A DNA stretch of 5,385 nucleotides, taken from positions 1-5,385 of the forward strand of contig CAISVC010000385.1 of NCBI GenBank assembly GCA_903888815.1. Reading direction: 5' to 3'. The notes under the pieces were generated by a model. The model saw nothing but the letters and a program-made list of their open reading frames with translations, had not been told where the DNA came from and did no database searches. The translations under genes and the position numbers were made by a program. The DNA is from an uncultured Fibrobacterota bacterium (lineage in GTDB: Bacteria > Fibrobacterota > Chitinivibrionia > Chitinivibrionales > Chitinispirillaceae). Shown here piece after piece: positions 1 through 4,453 of the stretch. Positions within the stretch are counted from its first letter, which is position 1. Every line of letters starts with the position of its first letter.

Positions 1-3
1 ATG

Positions 4-211
4 TTTGACTATTTTAATTTTTGTAGGTACCAACCAGTGGGAGATTTGACTATGTTAGCCTTTAATCGCACCAAATTATTGTAGCTTTGTAGGTACCAAC
101 CTCCTTGGCAGGAGATTTGATTATTGTAGCCTTTGTGGGTACCAAGAAGCGGGCGACAAGGTCGCCTGCCTAAAGGCAGACTTGAATATTTTAACCTTTG
201 TTTGTACCAGC
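4..211 (+). repeat. Array of five degenerate 27-31 bp repeats, plus orientation
   Basis: Copies are seen at 4-34, 45-74, 75-100, 116-146 and 181-211. Each starts near TTGA-(C/T/A)TATT, has a TAGCC-TTTGT-like core and ends in GTACCAAC, GTACCAAG or a close variant. Copies two and four are preceded by GGAGA, and copy five by GCAGA. Spacing is irregular (0 to about 34 bp) and the copies differ from each other, so this is not a CRISPR array. Further copies lie on the opposite strand at 956-982, 983-1012 and 1340-1370. The family is not one I recognise. It could be a decayed mobile-element end, a protein-binding array or a structured RNA motif. Confidence 0.6.
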
Positions 212-318
212 TTGATGAACTTAGTTTCTGAGCCCGAGCAGGGGAGATTTAAGGTAAATAAGACAACCCCCTGCCTGCCGTTCTAAGTATGAAATTTTTC
301 ATTCCTATAAGGTCTTTA

Positions 319-380
319 GACGCCGATGCTCCAGCCTTCGCCAAAGCGCTTCGGCGGCGGCAGGTCGGCAGGCAGGCGTC
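319..380. repeat. GC-rich palindromic (REP/MITE-like) block
   Basis: The block is bracketed by GACGCC (319-324) and its exact reverse complement GGCGTC (375-380). Inside are nested complementary runs such as CCTTCGCC and GGCGGCGG, so the RNA or single-stranded DNA would fold into a long hairpin. The 14-mer at 365-378 occurs as its exact reverse complement at 4419-4432, and partial versions lie near 163-172, 271-280 and 1443-1450. It behaves like a dispersed intergenic repeat. No transposase gene is attached to it. Confidence 0.45.
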
Positions 381-426
381 CCAAGATACATTGGAAAACT
401 AAAAAGGACATCTCTAAATTTATAAA

Positions 427-441
427 TTTACCTCCGGGGTA
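427..441. repeat. 15-bp palindromic motif at the GIY-YIG stop codon, copy 1
   Basis: TTTACCTCCGGGGTA is an inverted repeat (TTACC/GGTAA arms around TCCGG) and is found again, exactly, at 1301-1315. The minus-strand TAA stop of the GIY-YIG gene (428-430) lies inside it. The last codons of that gene, which encode Leu-Pro-Arg-Arg, are therefore part of the motif. Confidence 0.6.
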
Positions 442-745
442 AAATGCGCGTAGGGACCGTTATCGGTTTCAGTCCCGCCGGCGCTTCGCCCGTAAGCAGG
501 TATTTTTTCAACTTTTTTCGGAACGTGCTGGTTTTGAGCTCACGCTCGCGGGCCATGGCTTTTTTGATGCGGCCTTTCACCGCTTCGCAGTAGAACATCC
601 TGACCGGCGGATACCGCTTTGTCCACGCCGCGCCGTAGTGGCCGCTTTTATGCTGCTCCCACCTGGTTGCCGGGTCCTTTGTCAGCCCGATGTAAACCGA
701 ATTGTTGGAACAAAGAATGGCGTAGACGAAATAGGCAGGGGGCAT
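428..745 (-). CDS. GIY-YIG nuclease-domain protein (UvrC N-terminal-like superfamily)
   Basis: This 105-residue protein is essentially one GIY-YIG nuclease domain. The variant GIY strand is VYA (Tyr8) and the YIG strand is VYIGLT (Tyr18-Gly20). The conserved arginine of the helix is Arg28 in ATRWEQH, and the metal-binding glutamate is probably Glu67 in MARERELK. The C-terminus is basic (KKLKKYLL), as in the small stand-alone YhbQ-like branch. Family members are presumed DNA nucleases; the cellular role of the stand-alone ones is mostly unknown. The only in-frame ATG is at 745 and it has no obvious Shine-Dalgarno sequence. The stop codon lies in a palindromic motif repeated at 1301-1315, and the gene stands alone between repeat arrays of opposite orientation. 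It may be a normal housekeeping-type protein or cargo of a repeat-bounded element; the sequence does not decide. Confidence 0.85.
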   Translation of the reverse strand: MPPAYFVYAILCSNNSVYIGLTKDPATRWEQHKSGHYGAAWTKRYPPVRMFYCEAVKGRIKKAMARERELKTSTFRKKLKKYLLTGEAPAGLKPITVPTRILPRR

Positions 746-854
746 GGCAAAGGGAAAATAGATTTTCCGCTTTTTGAAAAGTGGTTCACGGCCTTCCGGC
801 CCTCCTCGTCATTTCCCCTGTTGACCTTGACAAAAAGCCATTAACCCCGCAAAA

Positions 855-876
855 CATTCCGGGGACGGATCCCCGG
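855..876. repeat. Short REP-like palindrome, copy 1
   Basis: CCGGGGA-CGGA-TCCCCGG forms a 7-bp stem. The same core, ATTCCGGGGA followed by ATCCCC, is found at 2712-2733 just upstream of the DUF6941-like gene. Two copies in intergenic DNA suggest a dispersed palindromic repeat, not a terminator, because neither copy is followed by a T run. Confidence 0.4.
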
Positions 877-955
877 TTACGTGACCGGCCGCACAGGCAC
901 ACAGGGCGCGGAAAACCGGGTGACAAGATCGGTGATTGATTTCGGGGCGGGCATA

Positions 956-1018
956 GCTGGTGCCTAAAAAGGCTAAAATAATTTGGTACAGACAAAGGAT
1001 ATAATATTCAAATCTCCT
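956..1018 (-). repeat. Inverted copy of the two-unit repeat seen at 39-100
   Basis: Read on the minus strand, this segment holds two back-to-back repeat units (1012-983 and 982-956). It matches the plus-strand segment 39-100 at 48 of 63 aligned positions with one gap. The junction ACCAAATTATT between units is shared exactly. The two segments are about 860 bp apart in opposite orientation and enclose the GIY-YIG gene. A further partial copy (GGAGACTTGATTATTTTATT on the minus strand) is at 1076-1095. Confidence 0.6.
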
Positions 1019-1187
1019 GGAATGAAGGAGACAAGCCTCCATTCTGGAGGGCGGTGTAGGGAATATAAGTTTCAGAATAAAATAATCAAGTCTCCTTACA
1101 TGAGAGGGTTAAGTAAACTTATTATCTGACCTCCCAAGATCGGCATGCAGGAAAAAAAATACTTTTATAAGCTGCCGGGTGCTGCAA

Positions 1188-1316
1188 TTCCCGGTGTCAG
1201 AGGTCGCGAACTATCTCGGGGCAAGCGGGCCGGCAGTATCGTGGGCGATCAAGGAGGGAAAAGATATTATTAAAAAGAAAGAACTGAATAAATTTACTAT
1301 TTTACCTCCGGGGTAG
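1188..1316 (+). pseudogene. Relic of a C-terminal helix-turn-helix, like those of Y1_Tnp (REP-associated) transposases
   Basis: From 1188 the plus strand reads FPVSEVANYLGASGPAVSWA followed by IKEGKDIIKKKEL and stops at TAG 1314-1316. The pattern (S/T)-E-V-A-x-Y-L-G-x-S-x-x-A-V-S-x-A-(I/V)-K-x-G-x-x-I is typical of the DnaA-like helix-turn-helix at the end of some Y1_Tnp transposases. No Y1 domain (HUH motif) or start codon with a ribosome-binding site is seen upstream. The frame runs into unrelated sequence with repeat motifs near 1080-1140. I read it as the surviving 3' end of a transposase gene. An independent small DNA-binding peptide is less likely. Family assignment is from memory of the motif. 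Confidence 0.5.
1301..1315. repeat. 15-bp palindromic motif, copy 2
   Basis: This is an exact second copy of TTTACCTCCGGGGTA from 427-441, in the same orientation. Its GGTA arm plus the next base provides the TAG stop of the plus-strand helix-turn-helix relic. In copy 1 the opposite arm provides the TAA stop of the minus-strand GIY-YIG gene. Confidence 0.6.
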
Positions 1317-1339
1317 GATATATCCTCAGAGACCTTTAG

Positions 1340-1370
1340 GTAGGTACAAACAATGGCTATTATAATCAAA
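1340..1370 (-). repeat. Isolated minus-strand copy of the 27-31 bp repeat
   Basis: On the minus strand this reads TTTGATTATAATAGCC, then ATTGTTTGTACCTAC, and is preceded by GGGGAGA. It matches the consensus of the left array well. It lies 25 bp from the second TTTACCTCCGGGGTA motif and about 110 bp downstream of the antitoxin stop. Confidence 0.5.
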
Positions 1371-1478
1371 TCTCCCCTTAGGGAGGTCGTAAGGTTTTAA
1401 ACAGTAAGGCAATGAAATTTAATGGGATACAAGCATGCCTTTGCCTGCCTGAGCAGGAAGGCCTTCGGGGCGGGGAGG

Positions 1479-1841
1479 TCAGATAAACATTGCCGGGGAA
1501 ATATTGAACAGTTCCCCCAACTGCTTGGCGATCGCCTTGCTGATCCCGCGGTGGCCGTTTTCAAAATCGTAAATCCGCTGGGCGGTCACGCCTATTTTTT
1601 CGCCGAGCTCGCGCAGGGACCACCCCGCCGCCTGGCGCAGATTGCGCAGATAGTCTGCGGGCGTGATCTTCGCGGCGATTTCTCTGTGCAGGTCGGTCTT
1701 CTTCCACTCGACCAGTTCGTTCTCGTCTCCCTGAACGATATACCGGGAATACCGGCGATACACATCACGCAAGACACGCGGGGGCGTAGCTTTCCTGAAT
1801 TCAACCCTAAGCATAGGGCGCATTTTCACGGCTACCGACAT
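1479..1841 (-). CDS. higA: XRE-family (HigA-like) antitoxin
   Basis: This 120-residue protein is the predicted antitoxin of the pair. Residues 64-120 form an XRE/Cro-C1 helix-turn-helix: YLRNLRQAAGWSLRELGEKI, then GVTAQRIYDFENGHRGISKA, ending in a LGELFNISPAMFI tail typical of these domains. The recognition helix should be around Thr86-Glu94. Residues 1-60 carry no domain I recognise and are the likely toxin-binding part. The ATG at 1841 has a GAGG six bases upstream, inside the toxin gene, and the two genes overlap by 35 bp in different frames, so translation is probably coupled. By analogy with HigA, the protein would neutralise the toxin and repress the shared promoter. The toxin-first order is the HigBA arrangement. 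The symbol is by family resemblance. Confidence 0.85.
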   Translation of the reverse strand: MSVAVKMRPMLRVEFRKATPPRVLRDVYRRYSRYIVQGDENELVEWKKTDLHREIAAKITPADYLRNLRQAAGWSLRELGEKIGVTAQRIYDFENGHRGISKAIAKQLGELFNISPAMFI

Positions 1842-2079
1842 AATACACCTCGATGGTTATAGTTCCCTTTTCATGCTGCCAGCAGGCGACATAGTGATAG
1901 TTTAAATGACAATGATATTTGTTTTCTCCAAGCTTTCCGTAGTTCTGCCAGTAATGAGGCCCGGACGGGCCGCTCAACTCAAGCACTTTATACAGGATTT
2001 CGAACCGTTTCCGCGCCTGTTCAGGCAATTGCAGTAATATTTTCAGCACTTTCTTTTTCAGGAAAATCCTGTATGCCAT
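1807..2079 (-). CDS. higB: HigB-like toxin of the RelE/ParE superfamily
   Basis: From the preferred start this is a 90-residue protein of the RelE/ParE superfamily, whose HigB-like members usually cleave mRNA on the ribosome. Visible family features are an N-terminal basic helix (FLKKKVLKILLQLPEQARKR), a central KYHCHLNYHYVACWQ strand (residues 54-68) and the C-terminal EVYYVGSRENAPY block (77-89). Basic and aromatic residues there would form the RNA-binding face. An in-frame ATG at 2097 would add six residues. It is rejected because a good promoter (-35 at 2109-2114, -10 at 2086-2091) covers that codon and would start transcription at about 2079-2080, close to or at the second ATG. The family usually begins with a MAYRI-like strand, which also fits. 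The gene precedes and overlaps its antitoxin by 35 bp. Confidence 0.85.
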   Translation of the reverse strand: MAYRIFLKKKVLKILLQLPEQARKRFEILYKVLELSGPSGPHYWQNYGKLGENKYHCHLNYHYVACWQHEKGTITIEVYYVGSRENAPYA

Positions 2080-2096
2080 GGTTATAATATACTCCA
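2077..2096 (-). promoter_or_regulatory. Candidate operator dyad in the toxin-antitoxin promoter
   Basis: The minus strand reads ATGG, then AGTATATTATAA, then CCAT. The ATGG/CCAT arms and the inner TATA runs form an imperfect inverted repeat over the -10 box. HigA-type antitoxins repress by binding dyads at this position, so it is the natural operator candidate. The symmetry is weak and no second half-site is seen. Confidence 0.3.
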
Positions 2097-2114
2097 TATT
2101 GGGTTAATAGTCAA
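2086..2114 (-). promoter_or_regulatory. Sigma-70-type promoter of the toxin-antitoxin operon
   Basis: On the minus strand a -35 box TTGACT (2114-2109) is separated by exactly 17 bp from a -10 box TATATT (2091-2086). The expected start of transcription, about 6-7 bases after the -10 box, falls at 2080-2079, at the second ATG of the toxin gene. That would give a leaderless or near-leaderless toxin mRNA. If a different upstream promoter is used, the GGAG at 2095-2092 could instead serve as a weak ribosome-binding site. Confidence 0.6.
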
Positions 2115-2116
2115 GG

Positions 2117-2222
2117 GCACTGTACCTACCCCCTGGAACGGAGGTCGCAGTGCTTCTTCCGGGGAAATTGTTATCGCGTGCCCTTCGGGCGCAGTGTTCA
2201 GTACCCTGCGTTAAAACGCAGG
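2117..2222. repeat. Cluster of hairpins between the DUF6941-like gene and the toxin promoter
   Basis: Three inverted repeats are visible: GCACTG/CAGTGC (2117-2122 with 2148-2153), GCCC-TTC-GGGC near 2180-2190, and CCTGCGTT-AA-AACGCAGG (2205-2222, a perfect 8-bp stem). The last lies 54 bp downstream of the DUF6941-like stop and could end its transcript, but no T run follows on the minus strand. It is therefore not a textbook intrinsic terminator. The remaining bases up to 2275 contain a direct repeat of GGCCACGCACGGCCAC type and nothing coding. Confidence 0.4.
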
Positions 2223-2275
2223 CCACACAAGTTTTATTATCCGGCCACGCACGGCCACCTATCCGTCACCAAAAA

Positions 2276-2689
2276 TTATGAATAATTCGGGTTAGGGGAT
2301 ATTTTTTCTCTTATATAAATCGGCAGCGACAGCTCGTGCCGGCTATCCACGGCGAGATCGATTGATAGCGCGCCGGGTTTTTCAATTTTTAAACCCTGTA
2401 TATTCACGATAAAATTTATCGAAACGGTCTCCTGGCCTTCAGGCATTGCAATGGTAACGACGCCGGAAAGAGGAGGTACGACGTGCTTGCCGTCCGCATC
2501 GACGATATTGATGCTTACAGGATGATTGCCTTTTTCTATAGCGTCGAAACGCAATCGAAGCGCAACGGCACATTGAGGATGGATTATAGGAAATTTCTCC
2601 GCCCAAATCGTATCAAATGCGCCGAGCATATTCAATTTGCCCGCCTCATTTGTCGCCGCATCACAAAGACAGAACGCTTCAATATTCAT
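2276..2689 (-). CDS. DUF6941-like protein of unknown function
   Basis: This 137-residue protein opens with MNIEAFCLCDAATNEAGKLN and continues MLGAFDTIWAEKFPIIHPQC before alternating hydrophobic strands (VALRLRFDA, VSINIVDADG, GVVTIAMPEG, TVSINFIVNIQG, GALSIDLAVD). I recognise this pattern as the DUF6941 family, small beta-rich soluble proteins with no known function. The strand pattern suggests a beta sandwich. No signal peptide, membrane segment or catalytic motif is seen. The length is close to usual for the family as I remember it. The ATG at 2689 has an excellent AAGGAGG five bases upstream. The gene follows the 67-residue protein gene by 122 bp, with a palindrome between them, so co-transcription is possible but not shown. 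Confidence 0.8.
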   Translation of the reverse strand: MNIEAFCLCDAATNEAGKLNMLGAFDTIWAEKFPIIHPQCAVALRLRFDAIEKGNHPVSINIVDADGKHVVPPLSGVVTIAMPEGQETVSINFIVNIQGLKIEKPGALSIDLAVDSRHELSLPIYIREKISPNPNYS

Positions 2690-2694
2690 TTATG

Positions 2695-2701
2695 CCTCCT
2701 T
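2695..2701 (-). promoter_or_regulatory. Strong ribosome-binding site of the DUF6941-like gene
   Basis: AAGGAGG on the minus strand lies five bases before the ATG at 2689. It fixes the start and suggests efficient translation. Confidence 0.75.
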
Positions 2702-2711
2702 TTGAAAATAA

Positions 2712-2733
2712 CAATTCCGGGGATGAATCCCCA
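2712..2733. repeat. Short REP-like palindrome, copy 2
   Basis: GGGGAT-GA-ATCCCC is a 6-bp stem at 2719-2732, preceded by ATTCC as in the copy at 855-876. It lies 11 bp upstream of the DUF6941-like ribosome-binding site, so it could form a hairpin in the leader of that mRNA. Confidence 0.4.
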
Positions 2734-2811
2734 GCCATCTTCCTTCGATAAATCTTCGGCAAGACCTTCGGCACAATCACCTCTGGCACCCGTGCGTCTT
2801 CCCCTTTAATT

Positions 2812-3015
2812 TCAATACCTTTTATCAATAACGGTTCCCGTCATTGATACTCCCGGGGAAATAGTAACTCCATTTTCATTTTGATCTTGAACCGTAAGAG
2901 GAACTTTTGGAGAAATTGAAATCGTCTGACCAACTTGATAATCAGCCGGATCATCAATAATGATTGTTTCTAAACCCATCATTACAACATTCATTTTGAT
3001 GGTGTATCTTGGCAT
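2812..3015 (-). CDS. Small unknown protein, 67 residues
   Basis: I do not recognise this protein. It starts MPRYTIKMNVVMMGLETIII and has a DDPADYQVGQTISISPKVPL segment followed by VTISPGVSMTGTVIDKRY. Short beta-prone stretches alternate with Pro/Gly turns, which suggests a small beta barrel or sandwich. There is no cysteine, no signal peptide and no membrane segment. An AAGGAG lies seven bases upstream of the ATG at 3015, which makes a real gene likely despite its size. It lies upstream of the DUF6941-like gene on the same strand. Both are small and beta-rich, so they may work together, but only their adjacency supports that. Confidence 0.65.
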   Translation of the reverse strand: MPRYTIKMNVVMMGLETIIIDDPADYQVGQTISISPKVPLTVQDQNENGVTISPGVSMTGTVIDKRY

Positions 3016-3022
3016 TGAAAGT

Positions 3023-3028
3023 CTCCTT
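3023..3028 (-). promoter_or_regulatory. Ribosome-binding site of the 67-residue protein gene
   Basis: AAGGAG on the minus strand lies seven bases before the ATG at 3015. It is the main evidence that this short frame is translated. Confidence 0.65.
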
Positions 3029-3181
3029 GATGGATAAATATTTAAATGTATTTAGGGACGGTTGTTTTATTTGTCTTAACTCTTTTATCGCCTTCCCTTG
3101 CCATTAACAATAGAAAAAATGTAAGGCAATCGGCACGAGGCCAAGCGATAAAACCAGCTCGAATGTTTAAGCGTTTCTCGA

Positions 3182-3209
3182 CTCATGGTTCGACCCAGCT
3201 CACCATGAG
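3182..3209. repeat. Hairpin repeat with CTCATGGT/ACCATGAG arms
   Basis: CTCATGGT (3182-3189) pairs perfectly with ACCATGAG (3202-3209) around a 12-base loop containing TCGACCCAGCTC. The layout resembles the dispersed TCGACAAGCTCA-loop palindromes I know from many environmental genomes. It directly abuts the duplicated segment that starts at 3209. The rest of 3030-3181 shows no gene; a GGGACGGTTGTTTTATTTGT string at 3053-3072 also looks like dispersed intergenic repeat sequence. Confidence 0.45.
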
Positions 3210-3326
3210 CGGTTTGAACTTTATTCGCTCATTTTTTCAACCCTTCAACTCTTCAACTTTTCAACTTTTTTTATTATAGATCCAAATCCATCACCGTAAT
3301 CTCATGCCCTTCCGGCTTTGTGTCCA
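3209..3326. repeat. 118-bp direct repeat, copy A (end and downstream flank of the HNH gene)
   Basis: This segment aligns without gaps to 4454-4571 at a constant offset of 1245 bp. Over the first 87 positions I count only 7 differences; the remaining 31, which are coding, differ at 8 or 9 positions. It holds the last codons of the HNH gene, its TAATAA double stop, and a tandem (GTTGAANN)x4 tract on the minus strand (about 3237-3268). Confidence 0.75.
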
Positions 3327-3810
3327 GCGTTCCTTTACACTGATGACAATAGAAAATTGTCTTGAGATATTTCTTTTCAGCAAGCATGGGTGCAAGGTCG
3401 GAGAACTTCTTGGCTTCCGGATGCGAATCCCGCAGGAAATGATATAACCCCTTCACGCCCTTTGCCCCGTTGCACAAGGCGCATGCCCACACCTGGTTAT
3501 GGATGCCCTGGATCCTGTCGCACATCGGGCACCGGTCATTGATGGCAAGCGTCCTTGGCACGATGTGCTCCCACTGCAGATCGCGCATTGACCCGCAGTA
3601 AACGCACGCCTTTTCGGCGTCGGCAAGCTGTTTGTCCTCCCGCAGGATGTCCGACCATTTTTTCTCGTCCCTGACGAATTCCCTGAACGTTGTCTTGATG
3701 AACCCGTAGGAGGTCTTTTTCGCGTAAGGCCCGAACGCGCTCTTGCCGACTATCTTAGCGTACTGAAAGTAGATCAGATCGCGAATAGTCTTCACATCTC
3801 TATCAGGCAT
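3274..3810 (-). CDS. HNH endonuclease with extra zinc knuckles
   Basis: This 178-residue protein begins PDRDVKTIRDLIYFQYAKIV, an N-terminal helical region. The HNH core includes C69-x2-C72, then the LQWEHIVPR strand with Glu81-His82, Asn105 in HNQVW, and C110-x2-C113-Asn114. Additional CxxC pairs at 94/97 and 155/158 probably bind structural zinc. HNH enzymes cut DNA with one metal ion; the target here is unknown, and no methylase, phage or intron gene lies nearby. The ATG at 3810 is preferred because the family-like MPDR...TIRDLIYFQYAK start begins there. A GTG at 3849 would overlap the ferritin-like stop and add 13 residues; neither start has a strong ribosome-binding site. The gene ends in a TAATAA double stop, and its tail is duplicated at 4519-4602. 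Confidence 0.85.
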   Translation of the reverse strand: MPDRDVKTIRDLIYFQYAKIVGKSAFGPYAKKTSYGFIKTTFREFVRDEKKWSDILREDKQLADAEKACVYCGSMRDLQWEHIVPRTLAINDRCPMCDRIQGIHNQVWACALCNGAKGVKGLYHFLRDSHPEAKKFSDLAPMLAEKKYLKTIFYCHQCKGTLDTKPEGHEITVMDLDL

Positions 3811-3845
3811 AATAGTTTTTACGTCCTGGTACCTAACACAAATCC

Positions 3846-4340
3846 TCACGTGTGGGCGTTTGGGGTCGAGGGGAAGAGCCGTCCGCGTTGCTCCTGGAGC
3901 ATGCCGAGATGTCCCTTTTCTTCGTCGGTAACTTTTGTCAGGACCACGGCATCCAAACCCGCGATACCGGAGGCCAGACCCGAATAGTAAGCGACCACCC
4001 CGGCTTCCATCTTTATCGCCATGTCCAGCGCTTTGCTGAGGTCGGCGGCCAGGACGACCTCGCGGACTGCTTGTGCGCCCGGCATGATTGTGTTGCGCAA
4101 CTCACCGGCTGCCGCAAACAGCTCCTCTTCAGTCAGTTTCGGGCCGCGGTGCACCGGAGGCAGCGCATCCCGCATGCGCTTGAAGGTCGCGACGTGTTGC
4201 TTTTCATCCTTCGCGAGCCTGGCCGCGAGAGCCGCTATACCTGCATTGCCACAGCCGGCTGAGAGTGACTCGTAGAACGTCTGCCCGAGCCGTTCCATCT
4301 CCACGGCAACCTGCAGCGCGTGATCTGCTGCATATTTCAT
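3846..4340 (-). CDS. Ferritin/rubrerythrin-like diiron protein
   Basis: This 164-residue, mostly helical protein has the two-half layout of a diiron four-helix bundle. Half one has Glu14 (VAVEMERLGQTFYESL) and the DEKQH motif, Asp45-Glu46 and His49. Half two has Glu112 (KMEAGVVAYY) and DEEKGH, Glu141 and His144. These are the E...ExxH iron ligands of rubrerythrin-like ferritins, which handle peroxide or store iron in the cytoplasm. There is no rubredoxin CxxC domain, so it is not a full rubrerythrin. The ATG at 4340 is chosen because GGAGG lies five bases upstream; an earlier ATG at 4385 would add 15 residues without such a site. The stop touches the alternative GTG start of the HNH gene, so the two genes are probably on one transcript. 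Confidence 0.85.
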   Translation of the reverse strand: MKYAADHALQVAVEMERLGQTFYESLSAGCGNAGIAALAARLAKDEKQHVATFKRMRDALPPVHRGPKLTEEELFAAAGELRNTIMPGAQAVREVVLAADLSKALDMAIKMEAGVVAYYSGLASGIAGLDAVVLTKVTDEEKGHLGMLQEQRGRLFPSTPNAHT

Positions 4341-4345
4341 GAGAG

Positions 4346-4350
4346 CCTCC
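4346..4350 (-). promoter_or_regulatory. Ribosome-binding site that sets the ferritin-like start
   Basis: GGAGG on the minus strand lies five bases before the ATG at 4340. The longer frame from 4385 would place this site inside the coding region. Confidence 0.65.
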
Positions 4351-4418
4351 AGCCTTTGTACCGCCGGTTTTCTGTTAAAACTCAACTATGATGTAAACGA
4401 TAAATAATTGGCGTATTT

Positions 4419-4432
4419 CGCCTGCCTGCCGA
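4419..4432. repeat. CGCCTGCCTGCCGA repeat, plus-strand copy
   Basis: This 14-mer is the exact reverse complement of 365-378. As at the left end, it is followed by CCTTCGCC-type GC-rich sequence (4441-4448). Shorter CTGCCTGCC matches are at 271-280 and 1443-1450. Confidence 0.4.
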
Positions 4433-4453
4433 AGCACCTGCCTTCGCCGGAGC

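Larger units (their letters stand above)
1..427. other. Gene-free, repeat- and hairpin-rich stretch left of the GIY-YIG gene
   Basis: No credible coding region is seen on either strand; every frame is broken by stops and none has a ribosome-binding site. The first 211 bases hold five degenerate copies of a 27-31 bp unit, listed separately. Two small hairpins sit between copies four and five (GGCGAC/GTCGCC near 152-165 and TGCCT/AGGCA near 167-178). Bases 212-318 show only a CTGCCTGCCG motif at 271-280 and a partial GGGGAGATTT at 241. A GC-rich palindromic block follows at 319-380. Bases 381-427 are AT-rich and lead into the palindrome at the end of the GIY-YIG gene. Confidence 0.7.
746..1478. 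other. Gene-poor region with inverted repeats and a transposase relic
   Basis: No intact gene is supported here. Short frames at 786-1042 have no ribosome-binding site and overlap repeats. From left to right the stretch contains a GGCC-TTCC-GGCC hairpin near 791-802, a CCGGGGA/TCCCCGG palindrome at 857-876, two minus-strand copies of the 27-31 bp repeat (956-1012), a partial copy at 1076-1095, a helix-turn-helix coding relic at 1188-1316, the second TTTACCTCCGGGGTA motif, another repeat copy at 1340-1370, and a CCTGC/GCAGG hairpin near 1446-1459. Confidence 0.6.

Noticed and set aside
4..211. CRISPR array
   Set aside because: Repeat copies differ greatly, spacing runs from 0 to about 34 bp, and two units are directly joined. 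There are no equal-sized unique spacers and no cas gene.
638..844. Plus-strand frame opposite the GIY-YIG gene
   Set aside because: It is antisense to a gene with clear domain motifs, has no ribosome-binding site and no recognisable protein pattern.
828..857. Plus-strand promoter starting with TTGACA at 828-833
   Set aside because: The -35 box is perfect, but the position 17 bp downstream reads CAAAAC, a poor -10 box, and no plus-strand gene follows.
786..1042. Two overlapping minus-strand frames of 69 and 77 residues
   Set aside because: They run through the 27-31 bp repeat units, lack ribosome-binding sites and have compositions typical of translated intergenic repeats (for example YYILCLYQIILAFLG).
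1422..1862. 146-residue plus-strand frame
   Set aside because: It lies entirely opposite the antitoxin gene, whose helix-turn-helix and coupling to the toxin are convincing.
2205..2222. Intrinsic terminator of the DUF6941-like gene
   Set aside because: The 8-bp stem is perfect, but no T run follows on the minus strand, so it is listed only as a hairpin.
2695..2842. Short minus-strand frame encoding IKGEDARVPEVIVPKVLPKI and about 25 more residues between the 67-residue gene and the DUF6941-like gene
   Set aside because: The frame has a protein-like basic sequence, but it has no ATG or GTG near its beginning and no ribosome-binding site. Its VPEV/VPKV/LPK pattern comes from a short tandem repeat of TGCCGAAG-type DNA.
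3830..3845. Further copy of the GTACC-containing repeat near the HNH start
   Set aside because: Only the TAGGTACCA core matches (minus strand), without the TAGCC-TTTGT part or the GGAGATTTGA lead, so a chance match is likely.
3852..4275. Plus-strand frames opposite the ferritin-like gene
   Set aside because: They are antisense shadows of a gene with intact diiron motifs; no start signal is present.
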